A DNA stretch of 64,000 nt from Nocardioides donggukensis (GCF_014842875.1 NZ_JACYXZ010000001.1:372001-436000); one strand, 5' to 3'; counted from the stretch's first letter, positions 51,576 through 59,951 are shown. Notes: a model not told the origin generated them from the sequence alone. Made by a program: numbers and translations.

Positions 51576-52472
51576 ATGACCAGCAGGCCGGACCTCGACG
51601 ACCTCGACCTGCTCGGTCTGGTGGCCCGGTGCGGCAGCATCGGGCAGGCCGCCGCCGAGCTCGGGCTCTCCCAGCCCGCCGTGAGCCGGCGGGTCGCGGC
51701 CCTCGAGCGGTCGCTCGGCGTGGTGCTGCTGCACCGCAGCCGTCAGGGGAGTGTGCTGACCCCGGCCGGCCGGGTGGTGGTCGACTGGGCCACCTCGCTC
51801 CTCGACGCCGCCGACGGCTTCTCCCGCAGCGTGGCCACCCTCCGGGACGAGCGGGACGCGTCGCTGCGGGTGGCGGTCAGCATGACGATCGCCGAGCACC
51901 ACGCCCCTGCCTGGCTGGCCTCCCTGGCCGAGGTCACCCCTCGTCTGCGGGTGTCGATGTCGGTCACCAACTCCACGGAGGTCGCCGACCGGGTCGAGCA
52001 GGGCGGGGCCGACATCGGCTTCCTCGAGTCGCCGACGGTCCGCTCCTCGCTGCGGCGGCGCCGGTTCGCCTGGGACGACCTGGTCGTCGCCGTCCCACCC
52101 GGCCACCCGTGGGCCGACCGCGACGAGCCGCTGGCCGCGCGGCTGCTGGCCGAGGCCGCCCTGCTGGTGCGCGAGCCCGGCTCCGGCACCCGGGAGACCC
52201 TCGAGCATGCCCTCGCCCGGATGTCGCTGACCCTGACGCCCGGCTTCGAGATGGCCTCGAACGCCGCGCTCCGGTCGGCGGCGATCGCCGGGGCCGGGCC
52301 GGTGGTGCTCTCCGCCTCGGCGCTGGCCGACGACCTCGCCGCCGGTCGCCTGGTGGCGGTGCCGGTGCCGGACCTGGACCTGAGGCGGCCGCTGACCGCG
52401 GTGTGGAGGCGCGACGCCGTCGCGCCCCCGGGCGTGCGGAGCCTGCTCGAGGTGGTCGGCCGGCTCCGGTGA
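51576..52472 (+). CDS. LysR-family transcriptional regulator
   Basis: The 298-residue protein has the LysR helix-turn-helix (LLGLVARCGSIGQAAAELGLSQPAVSRRVAALERSLGVVLLHRS) at residues 10-60 and a periplasmic-binding-like effector domain after residue 90. It is divergent from the YeiH-type exporter, which it probably regulates. CysL/YeiE-type regulators in such pairs respond to sulfur compounds, which is an analogy here only. The ATG at 51576 gives the standard length. Confidence 0.9.
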   Translation: MTSRPDLDDLDLLGLVARCGSIGQAAAELGLSQPAVSRRVAALERSLGVVLLHRSRQGSVLTPAGRVVVDWATSLLDAADGFSRSVATLRDERDASLRVAVSMTIAEHHAPAWLASLAEVTPRLRVSMSVTNSTEVADRVEQGGADIGFLESPTVRSSLRRRRFAWDDLVVAVPPGHPWADRDEPLAARLLAEAALLVREPGSGTRETLEHALARMSLTLTPGFEMASNAALRSAAIAGAGPVVLSASALADDLAAGRLVAVPVPDLDLRRPLTAVWRRDAVAPPGVRSLLEVVGRLR

Positions 52473-52497
52473 CCGGGTGGCCCGGGCCTGCCCGGCC

Positions 52498-53205
52498 TCA
52501 GGGCGCGAGGGGCGACCGGGCGACGTACACGGTGCTGGCCGACTCGGCCCGGGTGAGCGGGTTGGGGAACGAGACGACATGGGTCTCGGTGTCGCGGAAG
52601 GTCGCGGCCAGGTCGGCCTCGAACGCCGCGTCCGGCGGGTCGTCGGACCACAGGCCGAACACGCCGTCGGGCACCAGCAGGTCGGCCAGCCGGCCGAGGC
52701 CGTCGGGGGTGTAGAACGCCTCGTGCGAGGGGTGCAGCACGTTGCGCGGCGAGTGGTCGACGTCGAGCAGGACCGCGTCGTGGCGCCGGCCCGCACGGCG
52801 CTCGGCGACCATGGCGAAGAAGTCGTCCTCGACGAGCTCGCACCGGGGGTCCGCGGCCAGCCCGACGGTGTCCGGCAGCAGGTCCCGCCGGTGCCAGTCG
52901 ATCACCGGGGCGACCGCCTCGACCACCTCGAGCGAGCGCACCCGCGGGTCCTCGAGCACCGCGCGGGCGGTGTACCCGAGGCCGAGCCCGCCGACCAGCA
53001 CCGAGAGGTCGGCGCCGTCGACGCGCGCCAGCCCGAGCCGGGCCAGCTCGATCTCCACCACCGTGAACAGGCTCGACATCAGGAACTCGTCGTCGATCTT
53101 CACCTCGTACACCTCACGACCGGTCACCGGCTCGTGGCGGCGGCGCAGGCTGATCACGCCGATGGGGGAGTCGCACCAGTCGAGCTCCTCGAACCGTGCG
53201 CCCAC
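52498..53205 (-). CDS. Spermidine synthase-like SAM-dependent methyltransferase-fold protein
   Basis: This 235-residue protein has a spermidine-synthase-type Rossmann fold: SVLVGGLGLGYTARAVLEDP near residue 70 (cofactor loop), VVEAVAPVIDWHR after it, and DAVLLDVDHSP near residue 138. The catalytic aspartates of true polyamine synthases are not clearly in place, so the substrate is uncertain. GTG at 53205 follows GGCGGAGGCGG. It lies 17 bases downstream of otsA and is probably the last gene of a four-gene operon that begins with a cNMP-binding protein. Confidence 0.75.
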   Translation of the reverse strand: MGARFEELDWCDSPIGVISLRRRHEPVTGREVYEVKIDDEFLMSSLFTVVEIELARLGLARVDGADLSVLVGGLGLGYTARAVLEDPRVRSLEVVEAVAPVIDWHRRDLLPDTVGLAADPRCELVEDDFFAMVAERRAGRRHDAVLLDVDHSPRNVLHPSHEAFYTPDGLGRLADLLVPDGVFGLWSDDPPDAAFEADLAATFRDTETHVVSFPNPLTRAESASTVYVARSPLAP

Positions 53206-53222
53206 GATGCCGCCTCCGCCGC

Positions 53223-54662
53223 TCAGGAGCGCCGCGACGGGCGCAGCGTCTTGCTGTGCGTGCCTTGGACCTCGGACAGCGCTCCGAGGAAGGCCGCCGC
53301 CCAGCCGGCCACGTCGTGCTCCATGATCGTCTTGCGCATCGCCTTCATGCGCCGCGTGACCTCGCGGTCGTCGGCGTGGGCCGCCTCGAGGATCGCCGCC
53401 TTCATGCCGTTGATGTCGTAGGGGTTCACCCGCCACGCCTGGCGCAGCTCCTCGGCCGCGCCAGCGAACTCGCTCAGCACCAGCGCACCGTCGTTGTCGT
53501 AGCGGCAGGCGACGTACTCCTTGGCGACGAGGTTCATGCCGTCGCGGTACGGCGTCACCACCATGATGTCCGCGGCCCGGTAGAGCGCCGCCATCTCGTG
53601 CCGGGGGAACGAGGAGTGCATGTAGGAGATCGCCGGCTGACCGATGCGCCCGAGGTCGCCGTTGATCCGGCCGACCAGCCGGTCGATGTCGTCGCGCAGG
53701 ACGCGGTACTGCTCGACCCGCTCCCGGGAGGGGGTCGCCACCTGCACGAAGACCGCGTCGTCGACCGAGAAGCGTCCCTCGGCCACGAGCTCGGAGTAGG
53801 CGCGCAGCCGCGGGTAGATGCCCTTGGTGTAGTCGAGGCGGTCGATGCCGAGCAGGACCGTCTTCGGGTTGCCGAGCGCCTCGCGGATCTGGGCTGCGCG
53901 CTGGGTCACCGACTCCGACCGGGCGAGCTCCTCGAAGCCCCGGGTGTCGATCGAGATCGGGAAGGCGCGGGCCTGCACGGTGCGCCCGTCCGGGAGGTAC
54001 ACGGTGTCGCGGTGCGTCTTGTGCCCTACCCGTTGCCGGACCAGCCGGACGAAGTTCTGCGCCGCGCCGTTGAGCTGGAAGCCGACGATGTCCGCGCCGA
54101 GGAGGCCCTCGAGGATCTGGCGCCGCCAGGGCAGCTGCTGGAAGAGCTCGGTGGGCGGGAACGGGATGTGCAGGTAGAAGCCGATCCGCAGGTCCGGGCG
54201 CCGCTCGCGCAGCATCCGCGGCACCAGCTGCATCTGGTAGTCCTGCACCCATACCGTCGCGCCCTCGGCGGCGATCTCGGCCGCCTTCTCCGCGAACCGC
54301 TCGTTGACCGCGACGTAGGAGTCCCACCACTCACGGTGGAACTCCGGCTTGGCGACGACGTCGTGGTAGAGCGGCCACAGGGTGCCGTTGGAGAAGCCCT
54401 CGTAGAACTCCTCGACCTCCTGGGCGCTCATCGGCACCGGGACGAGGGACAGGCCCTCGTCCACGAAGGGCTCGACGTCCTCGTCGGGCACGCCCGGCCA
54501 GCCGATCCAGGCGCCGTCGTTGTTGCGCATGATGGGCTCCAGCGCGCTGACCAGACCGCCCGGAGAGCGTCGCCAGCCGAGGGTGCCGTCGGCCGACCGG
54601 ACCCGGTCGACCGGGAGCCGGTTGGCCAGGATCACCAGGTCTGCGGAGCCCGAAGTCGTCAC
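53223..54662 (-). CDS. otsA: Trehalose-6-phosphate synthase OtsA
   Basis: This 479-residue GT20 enzyme makes trehalose 6-phosphate from UDP-glucose and glucose 6-phosphate. It opens LVILANRLPVDRV, with WVQDYQMQLVPRMLRE and IGFYLHIPFPPTELF (near residues 140-165), GIDRLDYTKGI near residue 278 and VVTPYRDGMNLVAKEYVA near residue 368. It begins with GTG at 54662, 10 bases after the adenylate cyclase stop, so it is probably cotranscribed with cyclic-nucleotide genes. The partner phosphatase otsB lies about 2.5 kb away in the divergent direction. Confidence 0.95.
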   Translation of the reverse strand: MTTSGSADLVILANRLPVDRVRSADGTLGWRRSPGGLVSALEPIMRNNDGAWIGWPGVPDEDVEPFVDEGLSLVPVPMSAQEVEEFYEGFSNGTLWPLYHDVVAKPEFHREWWDSYVAVNERFAEKAAEIAAEGATVWVQDYQMQLVPRMLRERRPDLRIGFYLHIPFPPTELFQQLPWRRQILEGLLGADIVGFQLNGAAQNFVRLVRQRVGHKTHRDTVYLPDGRTVQARAFPISIDTRGFEELARSESVTQRAAQIREALGNPKTVLLGIDRLDYTKGIYPRLRAYSELVAEGRFSVDDAVFVQVATPSRERVEQYRVLRDDIDRLVGRINGDLGRIGQPAISYMHSSFPRHEMAALYRAADIMVVTPYRDGMNLVAKEYVACRYDNDGALVLSEFAGAAEELRQAWRVNPYDINGMKAAILEAAHADDREVTRRMKAMRKTIMEHDVAGWAAAFLGALSEVQGTHSKTLRPSRRS

Positions 54663-54672
54663 ACCACGCACC

Positions 54673-55692
54673 CTAGTGGGTGCGCGGAAGCGGGAGCCGC
54701 TCCGCGACCGCCCCCAGGGCCTCACGCGGGTCGGTCGGTCGATCCCGGGGCTCTCGCGGAGGGCGCGGCGGCTTGAGTGCCCAGGCCTCGAGCCGGTGGT
54801 AGCCCTTGACCGGTGCCGTCCGGGCCCGGCGCACCCGGAAGTCGTCGGGGTGGTCCGCCAGCCGGTCGGCCAGCTCGCGGTTGGTGAGGATCCGGCCCGG
54901 ACGGGCCAGCCCGGTCAGCCTGGAGGCGATGTTGACCACCTCGCCGAACACGTCCCCGAGACGCCGCAGCACCGGGCCGTGGGCGAGCCCGACCCGGACC
55001 TCGGGGAAGTCGTCATCGGCCTTGTGGCCGGCGGCGAGCAGCAGCGCGATCCGGGCGCCGGCCAGCGGGTCGTCGGCGGCGAAGAGCACCTCGTCGCCGA
55101 TCGTCTTGATGACCTGGCCGCCCTGGTCGGCGATCACCCGGGTGACCGTGCTCTCGAAGGTCTCCACCATCGAGCCGAGCTCCTCGACGCTGAGGTGGCG
55201 GCTGCGGCGGGTGAAGCCCACGATGTCGGCGAAGCCCACCGTCATCGTGACCGCGTCGTCGTCCCCGGTCGCCGCCAGCAGCAGCCGCCCGGCCGCGCCG
55301 GCGAGGTGCCGACGCCAGATGTAGCTCTGCAGCCGCTCGACCTCGGGAAGGGTCTGGCTGACGAACTCCTCGAGCGTGTCCGGGTCGACCTCGGCCGCCC
55401 CGGAGAGCGCGTTGCCGGCCAGCTCGCCGACCTCCCACTCGGCGAGCCGGGCGAAGCTGCGCCCCATGCTCCGGGTGAGCGCGAACTCGGTGCGCGGGTC
55501 CACGATCCCGGAGTCGATGAGGGCCGTGAGCGCCCCCAGCGCCTCGACGTCGGCCTCGGTGAACATCACCTCGTCGTCGTCCAGCGGGGGGCTGAAGCCC
55601 AACGAGAGCCACAGGGACTGGGCCCGCTCCCGGCTCACGCCCGACCGCTCGAGCACCTCGGCCCGGGAGAGGTGGGGCCGCTGTCCGAGCAC
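54673..55692 (-). CDS. Class III adenylate/guanylate cyclase with N-terminal regulatory domain
   Basis: The protein has an N-terminal helical domain resembling the pH-responsive regulatory domain of mycobacterial Rv1264 (LSRAEVLERSGVSRERAQSLWLSLGF) and a C-terminal class III catalytic domain: VGFADIVGFTRRS (metal Asp), VIKTIGDEVLFAAD (substrate Lys and Asp) and GEVVNIASRLTGLA (transition-state Asn and Arg). All catalytic residues are present. The true start is uncertain: GTG at 55692 is used, but conservation seems to run to the preceding stop overlap, where only a CTG at 55758 could start (CTGA overlap). Confidence 0.87.
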   Translation of the reverse strand: MLGQRPHLSRAEVLERSGVSRERAQSLWLSLGFSPPLDDDEVMFTEADVEALGALTALIDSGIVDPRTEFALTRSMGRSFARLAEWEVGELAGNALSGAAEVDPDTLEEFVSQTLPEVERLQSYIWRRHLAGAAGRLLLAATGDDDAVTMTVGFADIVGFTRRSRHLSVEELGSMVETFESTVTRVIADQGGQVIKTIGDEVLFAADDPLAGARIALLLAAGHKADDDFPEVRVGLAHGPVLRRLGDVFGEVVNIASRLTGLARPGRILTNRELADRLADHPDDFRVRRARTAPVKGYHRLEAWALKPPRPPREPRDRPTDPREALGAVAERLPLPRTH

Positions 55693-55754
55693 CGCCCGCT
55701 CGATCGCGGCGAAGAGCTCCGGGTCGAGCCCGCTGGGGTCCTCCGTCCGGCCGC

Positions 55755-56150
55755 TCAGCCCTGGCCCAGCCGTTCCCTGGTGGTCTGCTCCAGGGCCGCG
55801 CGGAACGTCGGCACCTCGTCGATGAGCTCCTGCACGGCCTGGCTGGTGAAGTGCAGGACGTCGAGCTCGGTGATCGAGACGACGTTGGCGCTGCGCAGTC
55901 GGTGGGCGACGATCGCGCTCTCCCCGACGGTGTCGCCCGGGCCCAGCTGGGCCACCTCCTCCGCGCCGCGGCGGACCGAGACCCGCCCGTCCAGGATGAT
56001 GTAGGCCTTGTCGGCGGGGGTCTTCTCCCAGATCAGCGACCAGTTGGCCGGGATGTGCACGGCGGTGCCGCGGCTGGCGATCAGCCTCACCTCGGCGTCG
56101 GAGAGCGACGAGAAGCGGTCCAGCTCGGACAAGCGAGACGTGTCGGTCAC
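55755..56150 (-). CDS. Stand-alone cyclic nucleotide-binding domain protein
   Basis: The 131-residue protein consists of a single cNMP-binding domain: IILDGRVSVRRGAEEV, LGPGDTVGESAIVAHRLRSANVVS (phosphate-binding cassette with the G-E-S-A and the conserved Arg near residue 87) and a C-helix. There is no DNA-binding domain. It overlaps, or nearly overlaps, the cyclase gene, so the pair probably works together, for instance as a cNMP-responsive partner or feedback sensor. Start is GTG at 56150 behind GAGAGGA. It is divergent from the DUF3263/LytR_C/otsB genes across 245 bases. Confidence 0.88.
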   Translation of the reverse strand: MTDTSRLSELDRFSSLSDAEVRLIASRGTAVHIPANWSLIWEKTPADKAYIILDGRVSVRRGAEEVAQLGPGDTVGESAIVAHRLRSANVVSITELDVLHFTSQAVQELIDEVPTFRAALEQTTRERLGQG

Positions 56151-56342
56151 AGCAATTCCTCTCAGCAGGCCCTCCCGGGCTCGATCTTCGCGGCGGTCCC
56201 TCCCGGTGTCCAGTCATTCGGGCGCCCCGACGGCCCGGTGTGGCCGGACTCACGTGCCGGCGGCCGACGGGTGCGAGCGCAGCCGGAGGAGGACTCGCCG
56301 GGGATCGAATGACAACGGTGTCATCTTCGTGCGTAGGATGAG

Positions 56343-56364
56343 CCCGAGCGCACGCGCGCTCGGG
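56343..56364. other. Hairpin in the leader region of the DUF3263 gene
   Basis: CCCGAGCGC (56343-56351) and GCGCTCGGG (56356-56364) form a nine-base stem with a four-base loop, 31 bases before the start of the DUF3263 gene. The rest of the 245-base divergent region (56151-56395) shows nothing recognisable apart from AT-containing TGTCATC-type promoter-like sequence near 56315-56340. Confidence 0.45.
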
Positions 56365-56395
56365 CAAGTGACAGTCAGGCGAAGGGTCGAGGTGC

Positions 56396-56689
56396 ATGGA
56401 CGCCGCAGCGGTCAACCACGGTGAGCCGGTCGACGGACCGGCCCTGTCCGAGCGGGACGCGGAGATCCTGGAGTTCGAGCGCCAGTGGTGGAAGTACGCC
56501 GGCGCCAAGGAGCAGGCGGTCCGCGAGAAGTTCGACATGTCCGCGACCCGGTACTACCAGGTCCTCAACGCCCTGATCGACAAGCCCGAGGCCCTCGCCG
56601 CGGACCCGCTGCTGGTGCGCCGGCTGCGCCGCCTCCGGGCCGCCCGGCAGCGGCAGCGTTCGGCACGCCGGCTCGGCTTCGAGGTCTGA
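56396..56689 (+). CDS. DUF3263-domain protein
   Basis: This 97-residue protein is a small helical DUF3263 protein: LSERDAEILEFERQWWKYAGAKEQAVREKFDMSATRYYQVLNALID, with a helix-turn-helix-like centre and an Arg-rich C-terminus that suggests nucleic acid contact. It precedes a LytR_C protein by two bases. The same gene pair occurs in Mycobacterium (Rv0430/Rv0431, where the LytR_C protein is VirR) in the groEL2 neighbourhood, and groEL also lies nearby here. Function is unknown. Confidence 0.87.
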   Translation: MDAAAVNHGEPVDGPALSERDAEILEFERQWWKYAGAKEQAVREKFDMSATRYYQVLNALIDKPEALAADPLLVRRLRRLRAARQRQRSARRLGFEV

Positions 56690-56691
56690 TC

Positions 56692-57195
56692 GTGCCCACC
56701 CGCGACGAGCGTGGCGTCGCCTTCCCCTCGCCCGTGGTGATGCTGAGCATCGTGGCCGTCGCCATGGCCGGGATCGCCTTCGTCGCCACCGACCGCCCCG
56801 GCGGCGAGCAGGAGCTGCAGACTGTCTCGCGGCCCGAGCCGGCGCCCACCGCCACCGCTCCGGAGCCGGTGGTCCGGCCGACGGAGCCGAAGAAGCCCAA
56901 GAAGACCAGGCAGCCGGTCGCGATCAAGCGGGCCGAGGTCTACGTCGAGGTCTACAACAACTCCGGCATCGCCGGGCTGGCCGGCCGCACCGCCACGGAG
57001 GCCGCCGACGCGGGCTGGAAGGTCGTCGGCTCGGACAACTGGTTCGGCACGATCCCCGCCTCGACCGTCTACTACCCCGAGCGGCTCGAGCCGGCCGCCA
57101 AGCTGCTCGCGAAGGACCTCGGCATCGCCCGGCTCAACCCGGCGGTGGCGCCCATGCGCCTGGACCGCCTGACGGTGATCCTCACCGGGCCGTGA
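56692..57195 (+). CDS. LytR C-terminal domain (VirR-like) membrane protein
   Basis: The 167-residue protein has a short cytoplasmic start, one membrane helix (VVMLSIVAVAMAGIAFVA, residues 14-31), a Pro/Lys/Thr-rich linker and a C-terminal LytR_C domain (VYVEVYNNSGIAGLAGRTATEAADAGWKVVG to RLTVILTG). It lacks the LCP catalytic domain. Its mycobacterial counterpart VirR influences envelope integrity and vesicle release. GTG at 56692 starts two bases after the DUF3263 stop, so the genes are coupled. Confidence 0.88.
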   Translation: MPTRDERGVAFPSPVVMLSIVAVAMAGIAFVATDRPGGEQELQTVSRPEPAPTATAPEPVVRPTEPKKPKKTRQPVAIKRAEVYVEVYNNSGIAGLAGRTATEAADAGWKVVGSDNWFGTIPASTVYYPERLEPAAKLLAKDLGIARLNPAVAPMRLDRLTVILTGP

Positions 57196-57228
57196 GCCGT
57201 CGGCCCGGGGTCGTGGTTGAGTTGACCC

Positions 57229-58074
57229 ATGGAGTTCAGCTCTCCCGACGGTGAACGACGCTACGCCGCCCTGGTGCGGTCCGCCGGGGCGACGGTCGTC
57301 GGCCTGGACTTCGACGGGACGCTCTCCCCGATCGTCGACGACCCCGAGGCCGCCGGCATCCATCCCGCCGCCCCCGGCGTCCTGGTCGCCCTCGCCGAGC
57401 AGGTCCACGCCGTGGCCGTGGTCACCGGCCGGCCGGCCCGGCAGGTGCTCGCGCTCGGCGGACTGGACGAGGTCGGCGACGCGATGGGCGAGGCCGGACA
57501 CGAGCTGTTGGTCTTCGGGCAGTACGGCAACGAGCGGTGGACCTCCTTCGACCGTCGCGTGGTCTCGCCCCGTCCACCGGCCGGCCTGTCGTCGTTCCTC
57601 AGCGAGCTGCCGGGGCTCCTGCGCCGCGGTGAGGCCGCCGAGGCGTACGTCGAGGACAAGGGGCTGGCGGTGGCCGTGCACACCCGTCGGCTTCCGGACC
57701 CCGCGGGAGCCTTCGAGCGGCTGCTGCCGCTCCTGAGCGCGGCCGCCGACGCCCACGACCTGGCCGTCGAGCCCGGTCGCAACGTCGTCGAGGTGCGCGC
57801 CCCGGGCATGCACAAGGGCGCGGTGGTGCAGCGGCTCGCCGCCGACCCGGAGGTCCGCGGGTTCGTCTTCGTGGGGGACGACCTCGGCGACCGGGAGGCC
57901 TTCGAGGCCGTGGCCGAGCTGCGTGCCGGCGGCGCCGACACCCTCCTGGTCTGCGCGGACCACGACGAGGACGAGGGCAGCGCGCTGCGCGACCTGGCCG
58001 ACGTGGTCGTCGCCGGCCCGGACGGGGTCCTGGACTTCCTGCGCACGCTGACGGCCGACGCCGCCCGGAAGTAG
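57229..58074 (+). CDS. otsB: Trehalose-6-phosphate phosphatase OtsB
   Basis: This 281-residue HAD phosphatase releases trehalose from trehalose 6-phosphate. The nucleophile motif VVGLDFDGTLSPIVDDP is near residue 25, VVTGRPARQV near residue 64, the Lys motif in MHKGAVVQRL near residue 188, and FVFVGDDLGDREAFEAV near residue 205. It is cotranscribed with the DUF3263 and LytR_C genes, unlike otsA, which is on the other strand. Its stop lies 67 bases before the SAM riboswitch. Confidence 0.95.
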   Translation: MEFSSPDGERRYAALVRSAGATVVGLDFDGTLSPIVDDPEAAGIHPAAPGVLVALAEQVHAVAVVTGRPARQVLALGGLDEVGDAMGEAGHELLVFGQYGNERWTSFDRRVVSPRPPAGLSSFLSELPGLLRRGEAAEAYVEDKGLAVAVHTRRLPDPAGAFERLLPLLSAAADAHDLAVEPGRNVVEVRAPGMHKGAVVQRLAADPEVRGFVFVGDDLGDREAFEAVAELRAGGADTLLVCADHDEDEGSALRDLADVVVAGPDGVLDFLRTLTADAARK

Positions 58075-58141
58075 CGCGCGCGACGACCAGCATGTGGGAC
58101 CGATGTGCGCATGGTGAGACGCCGCTCGTACATTGGGGACA

Positions 58142-58282
58142 GCTCATCGAGAGGGACTGAGGGAACGGCCCTGTGAAGTCCCGGCAACCGCCGCGAGCCT
58201 CCGACCCCCGGACCACCGGGTGTCGTCGCGGAAACGGTGCTAATTCCGCCCCGTGGCGAGGTCCGCCACGGGACAGATGAGA
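58142..58282 (+). promoter_or_regulatory. SAM-I (S-box) riboswitch upstream of thrC
   Basis: The leader has the S-box core: P1 strands CTCATC (58143-58148) and GATGAG (58276-58281), then GAGAGGGACTGAGGGAACGG, GGCCCTGTGAAGTCCCGGCAACC-type core (58168-58189), GGTGCTAATTCC (58236-58247) and a P4 hairpin CCGTGGCG / CGCCACGG before the 3' strand of P1. The last P1 strand merges into the ribosome-binding site GAGGGAGGT, so control may be translational. High SAM should turn thrC off. Confidence 0.88.
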
Positions 58283-58293
58283 GGGAGGTACTC

Positions 58294-59622
58294 ATGAGCG
58301 TGCTGGCGACGACACCCACCACACCGGAGGGCCGCACGGCCCCCACCGACAACACCACCGATGGCCCGACCGACGGCACCACCGGCCTGCGCCACGGTGC
58401 CTTCGGCAACGCGACCGCCCTGGCCTGCCGCGAGTGCGGCCACCAGGTCGCGCTCGGACCGCACTACGCCTGTCCGGAGTGCTTCGGTCCCCTGGAGATC
58501 GCCTACGACTTCCCCGCGGTCACCCGCGCCGAGATCGAGGCCGGGCCGCGCAACATCTGGCGCTACAAGGCACTGCTGCCGGTGCCCTCCGACATCGAGG
58601 AGAGCCCGAACATGGAGCCCGGGTTCACCCGGCTGCTCAAGGCGCACAACCTCGGCGCCACCCTCGGCATCGACAACCTGTGGGTCAAGGACGACTCGAC
58701 CAACCCCACCAACAGCTTCAAGGACCGGGTCGTCGCCTGTGCGCTGAGCGCGGCCCGCGAGTTCGGCAGCACGGTGTTCGCGTGTCCGTCCACGGGGAAC
58801 CTCGCCAACGCGGTGGCCGCCGCCGGCGCGCGGGCCGGGATCAAGACCGTGGTGTTCATCCCGTCCGACCTCGAGCAGCCCAAGCAGGTCAACTCGGCCG
58901 TCTACACCGACAGCCTGGTGGCCGTGAACGGCAACTACGACGACGTCAACCGGCTCGCCTCCGAGATCGCCGGCGAGGAGGAGGGCTGGGCCTTCGTCAA
59001 CGTCAACGTCCGCCCCTACTACGCCGAGGGCTCGAAGACGCTGGGCTACGAGATCGCCGAGCAGCTCGGCTGGCGGCTGCCCGACCAGATCGTGATCCCG
59101 GTGGCCTCCGGGTCGCAGCTGACCAAGGTGCACAAGGCGTTCCAGGAGCTGATCTCGCTCGGCCTGGTCGAGGACAAGCCCTACAAGGTGTACGGCGCCC
59201 AGGCCACCGGCTGCTCCCCGGTCTCGGTGGCCTACAAGGCCGGGGTCGACGCGATCCGGCCGGTCAAGCCCGCCACCATCGCCAAGAGCCTCGCGATCGG
59301 GAACCCCGCGGACGGCGTCTACGTGCTCGACATCTGCCGCGAGACCGGCGGCTCGGTCGAGGACATCACCGACGAGGAGGTGCGCGCCGCAATCGTGCTG
59401 CTGGCCCGCACCGAGGGCATCTTCACCGAGACCGCCGGCGGCACCACCGTCGGCGTGCTGAAGAAGCTGGTCGAGTCCGGCGCCCTGGACCCGACCCTGG
59501 AGACCGTCGTCATCAACACCGGCCACGGCCTCAAGACCCTCGACGCCGTGGCCGGCTCGGTCGGCCCGGCGGCCACCATCGACCCGTCGTACGCGGCCTT
59601 CACCCGCACCGAGATCGTCTGA
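58294..59622 (+). CDS. thrC: Threonine-synthase-like PLP enzyme under SAM control
   Basis: This 442-residue fold-type II PLP enzyme has an N-terminal zinc ribbon (CRECGHQVALGPHYACPECF, residues 46-66) and the PLP lysine in TNSFKDR at residue 143, followed by CPSTGNLANAVAAAGARAG (phosphate cup) and VASGSQLTKVHKA. Sequence alone suggests threonine synthase, acting on O-phosphohomoserine. The SAM riboswitch and the following sulfur-carrier-like gene instead fit a homocysteine-forming role using a protein thiocarboxylate as sulfur donor; that is inference. ATG at 58294 follows GAGGGAGGT. Confidence 0.85.
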   Translation: MSVLATTPTTPEGRTAPTDNTTDGPTDGTTGLRHGAFGNATALACRECGHQVALGPHYACPECFGPLEIAYDFPAVTRAEIEAGPRNIWRYKALLPVPSDIEESPNMEPGFTRLLKAHNLGATLGIDNLWVKDDSTNPTNSFKDRVVACALSAAREFGSTVFACPSTGNLANAVAAAGARAGIKTVVFIPSDLEQPKQVNSAVYTDSLVAVNGNYDDVNRLASEIAGEEEGWAFVNVNVRPYYAEGSKTLGYEIAEQLGWRLPDQIVIPVASGSQLTKVHKAFQELISLGLVEDKPYKVYGAQATGCSPVSVAYKAGVDAIRPVKPATIAKSLAIGNPADGVYVLDICRETGGSVEDITDEEVRAAIVLLARTEGIFTETAGGTTVGVLKKLVESGALDPTLETVVINTGHGLKTLDAVAGSVGPAATIDPSYAAFTRTEIV

Positions 59623-59661
59623 GAGCCTGCAGGTCGACCCCCGACGGCACCGAGGAGAACC

Positions 59662-59937
59662 ATGAGCGTCAGCGTCCGCATCCCGACCATCCTGCGCACC
59701 TACACCGGTGGCGACTCCGAGGTGGCCGCCGAGGGGGACACCCTGGCGGGTGTCCTCGACGACCTCGACCGGAACTACTCCGGGATCAAGGGCCGGGTGC
59801 TCGACGAGAAGGGGGAGCTGCGCCGGTTCGTGAACGTCTACGTCGGCAACGACGACGTGCGCTTCCTCGACGGGCTGGAGACGCCCACCCCGGCCGGCAC
59901 CCAGATCTCGGTCATCCCGGCGGTCGCCGGCGGCTGA
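59662..59937 (+). CDS. MoaD/ThiS/CysO-type sulfur carrier protein
   Basis: This 91-residue ubiquitin-fold protein ends in a di-glycine (PAVAGG), the site where a thiocarboxylate is formed in ThiS, MoaD and CysO. The beta-grasp pattern is visible in VRIPTILRTYTGGDSEV, LAGVLDDLDRNYSGIKGRV and RFVNVYVGNDDVRFLDGLETP. It follows thrC by 39 bases with GAGGAG before its ATG. The pairing suggests it delivers sulfur to the PLP enzyme upstream. An E1-like activating enzyme and Mec-type protease are not in this window. Confidence 0.88.
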   Translation: MSVSVRIPTILRTYTGGDSEVAAEGDTLAGVLDDLDRNYSGIKGRVLDEKGELRRFVNVYVGNDDVRFLDGLETPTPAGTQISVIPAVAGG

Positions 59938-59951
59938 GCCGGCCCGGCGGA

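Noticed and set aside
58142..58282. SAM-IV riboswitch
   Set aside because: The core and the P1/P4 order match the SAM-I (S-box) layout, with P4 directly before the 3' strand of P1.
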